Source: Methanosarcinales archaeon (lineage in GTDB: Archaea > Halobacteriota > Methanosarcinia > Methanosarcinales > Methanogasteraceae). Taken from it: DNA of 12,800 bases. Under the pieces are notes generated by a model. It ran no database searches and was not told where the DNA came from. It saw only the letters and a list, made by a program, of their open reading frames with translations. Location: positions 1 through 12,800 of the forward strand of contig JAUWCK010000015.1 of the NCBI GenBank assembly GCA_030609345.1, written 5' to 3'. How positions within the stretch are numbered: the stretch's first letter is position 1; every line of letters starts with the position of its first letter. This document shows positions 12,768 to 12,800 of the stretch, in pieces. Made by a program: the position numbers and the translations under genes.

Positions 12768-12800
12768 ATGCTCTCAGCAAGCCCAACCAAACCAGAGATC
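12768..12800 (+). CDS. start of an unidentified + strand gene (partial)
   Basis: Eleven codons (MLSASPTKPEI) are visible before the window ends. Support comes from the AGGTG SD 6 bases upstream and the TATA-like box at 12708. It is divergent from the MEMO gene, the only coding sequence on the + strand here. An ATG at 12751 in another frame lacks an SD. Too little is present to name a product. Confidence 0.45.
   Translation, partial: MLSASPTKPEI

Overview
The window looks like archaeal chromosome, most likely a euryarchaeon of the methanogen/ANME kind. The evidence is a diphthine-ammonia ligase (Dph6 family), a MEMO-family protein, an array of DUF2178 membrane proteins, archaeal TATA-type promoters, and GGTGAT/GGAGG Shine-Dalgarno (SD) sequences. 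I cannot name the genus. Except for a small + strand gene entering at the right edge and a + strand ribozyme, all genes lie on the minus strand, so they are read from right to left.

Right part (12800 to 9994). A MEMO-family gene is followed by a dph6-like gene. Downstream is a 1.3-kb non-coding stretch holding three kinds of repeat and a 769-nt group II intron without a reverse transcriptase ORF (9994-10762). The intron sits inside one arm of an inverted repeat. Its 5' GTGTG, EBS1/IBS1 pairing, 34-nt domain V, domain VI with a bulged A and terminal AC are all visible, so both ends can be set to the base.

Middle (9551 to 5869). This holds an isopropylmalate/homoisocitrate dehydrogenase gene, a short UPF0175-like antitoxin fragment, an unrecognised small protein, engB, dapB and a 90-residue two-helix membrane protein. 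It reads mostly as housekeeping genes (lysine and leucine or coenzyme B synthesis, ribosome assembly) with a probable decayed toxin-antitoxin remnant between them.

Left part (5957 to 1). This is the unusual region. Two paralogous lipoproteins (LolA-like plus DUF4367) are followed by at least six tandem DUF2178-type membrane proteins, most overlapping by 4 bases (ATGA). The C-terminal codons of each member (Gly-Asp/Glu-Val) spell the SD of the next gene. Debris of the same module lies between the genes. It includes a 32-codon chimera of an Xre-type helix-turn-helix start and a lipoprotein end, a stray DUF2178 tail, and three homologous hairpin/T-tract junctions overlapping the lipoprotein stop codons. 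One DUF2178 copy carries an in-frame TAG just before its conserved tail. Another has acquired what looks like an ABC-2 permease extracytoplasmic domain. Together these suggest an envelope-associated module (HTH regulator, DUF2178, lipoprotein, perhaps ABC-2 transporter) that has expanded and been reshuffled by tandem recombination. Its function is unknown.
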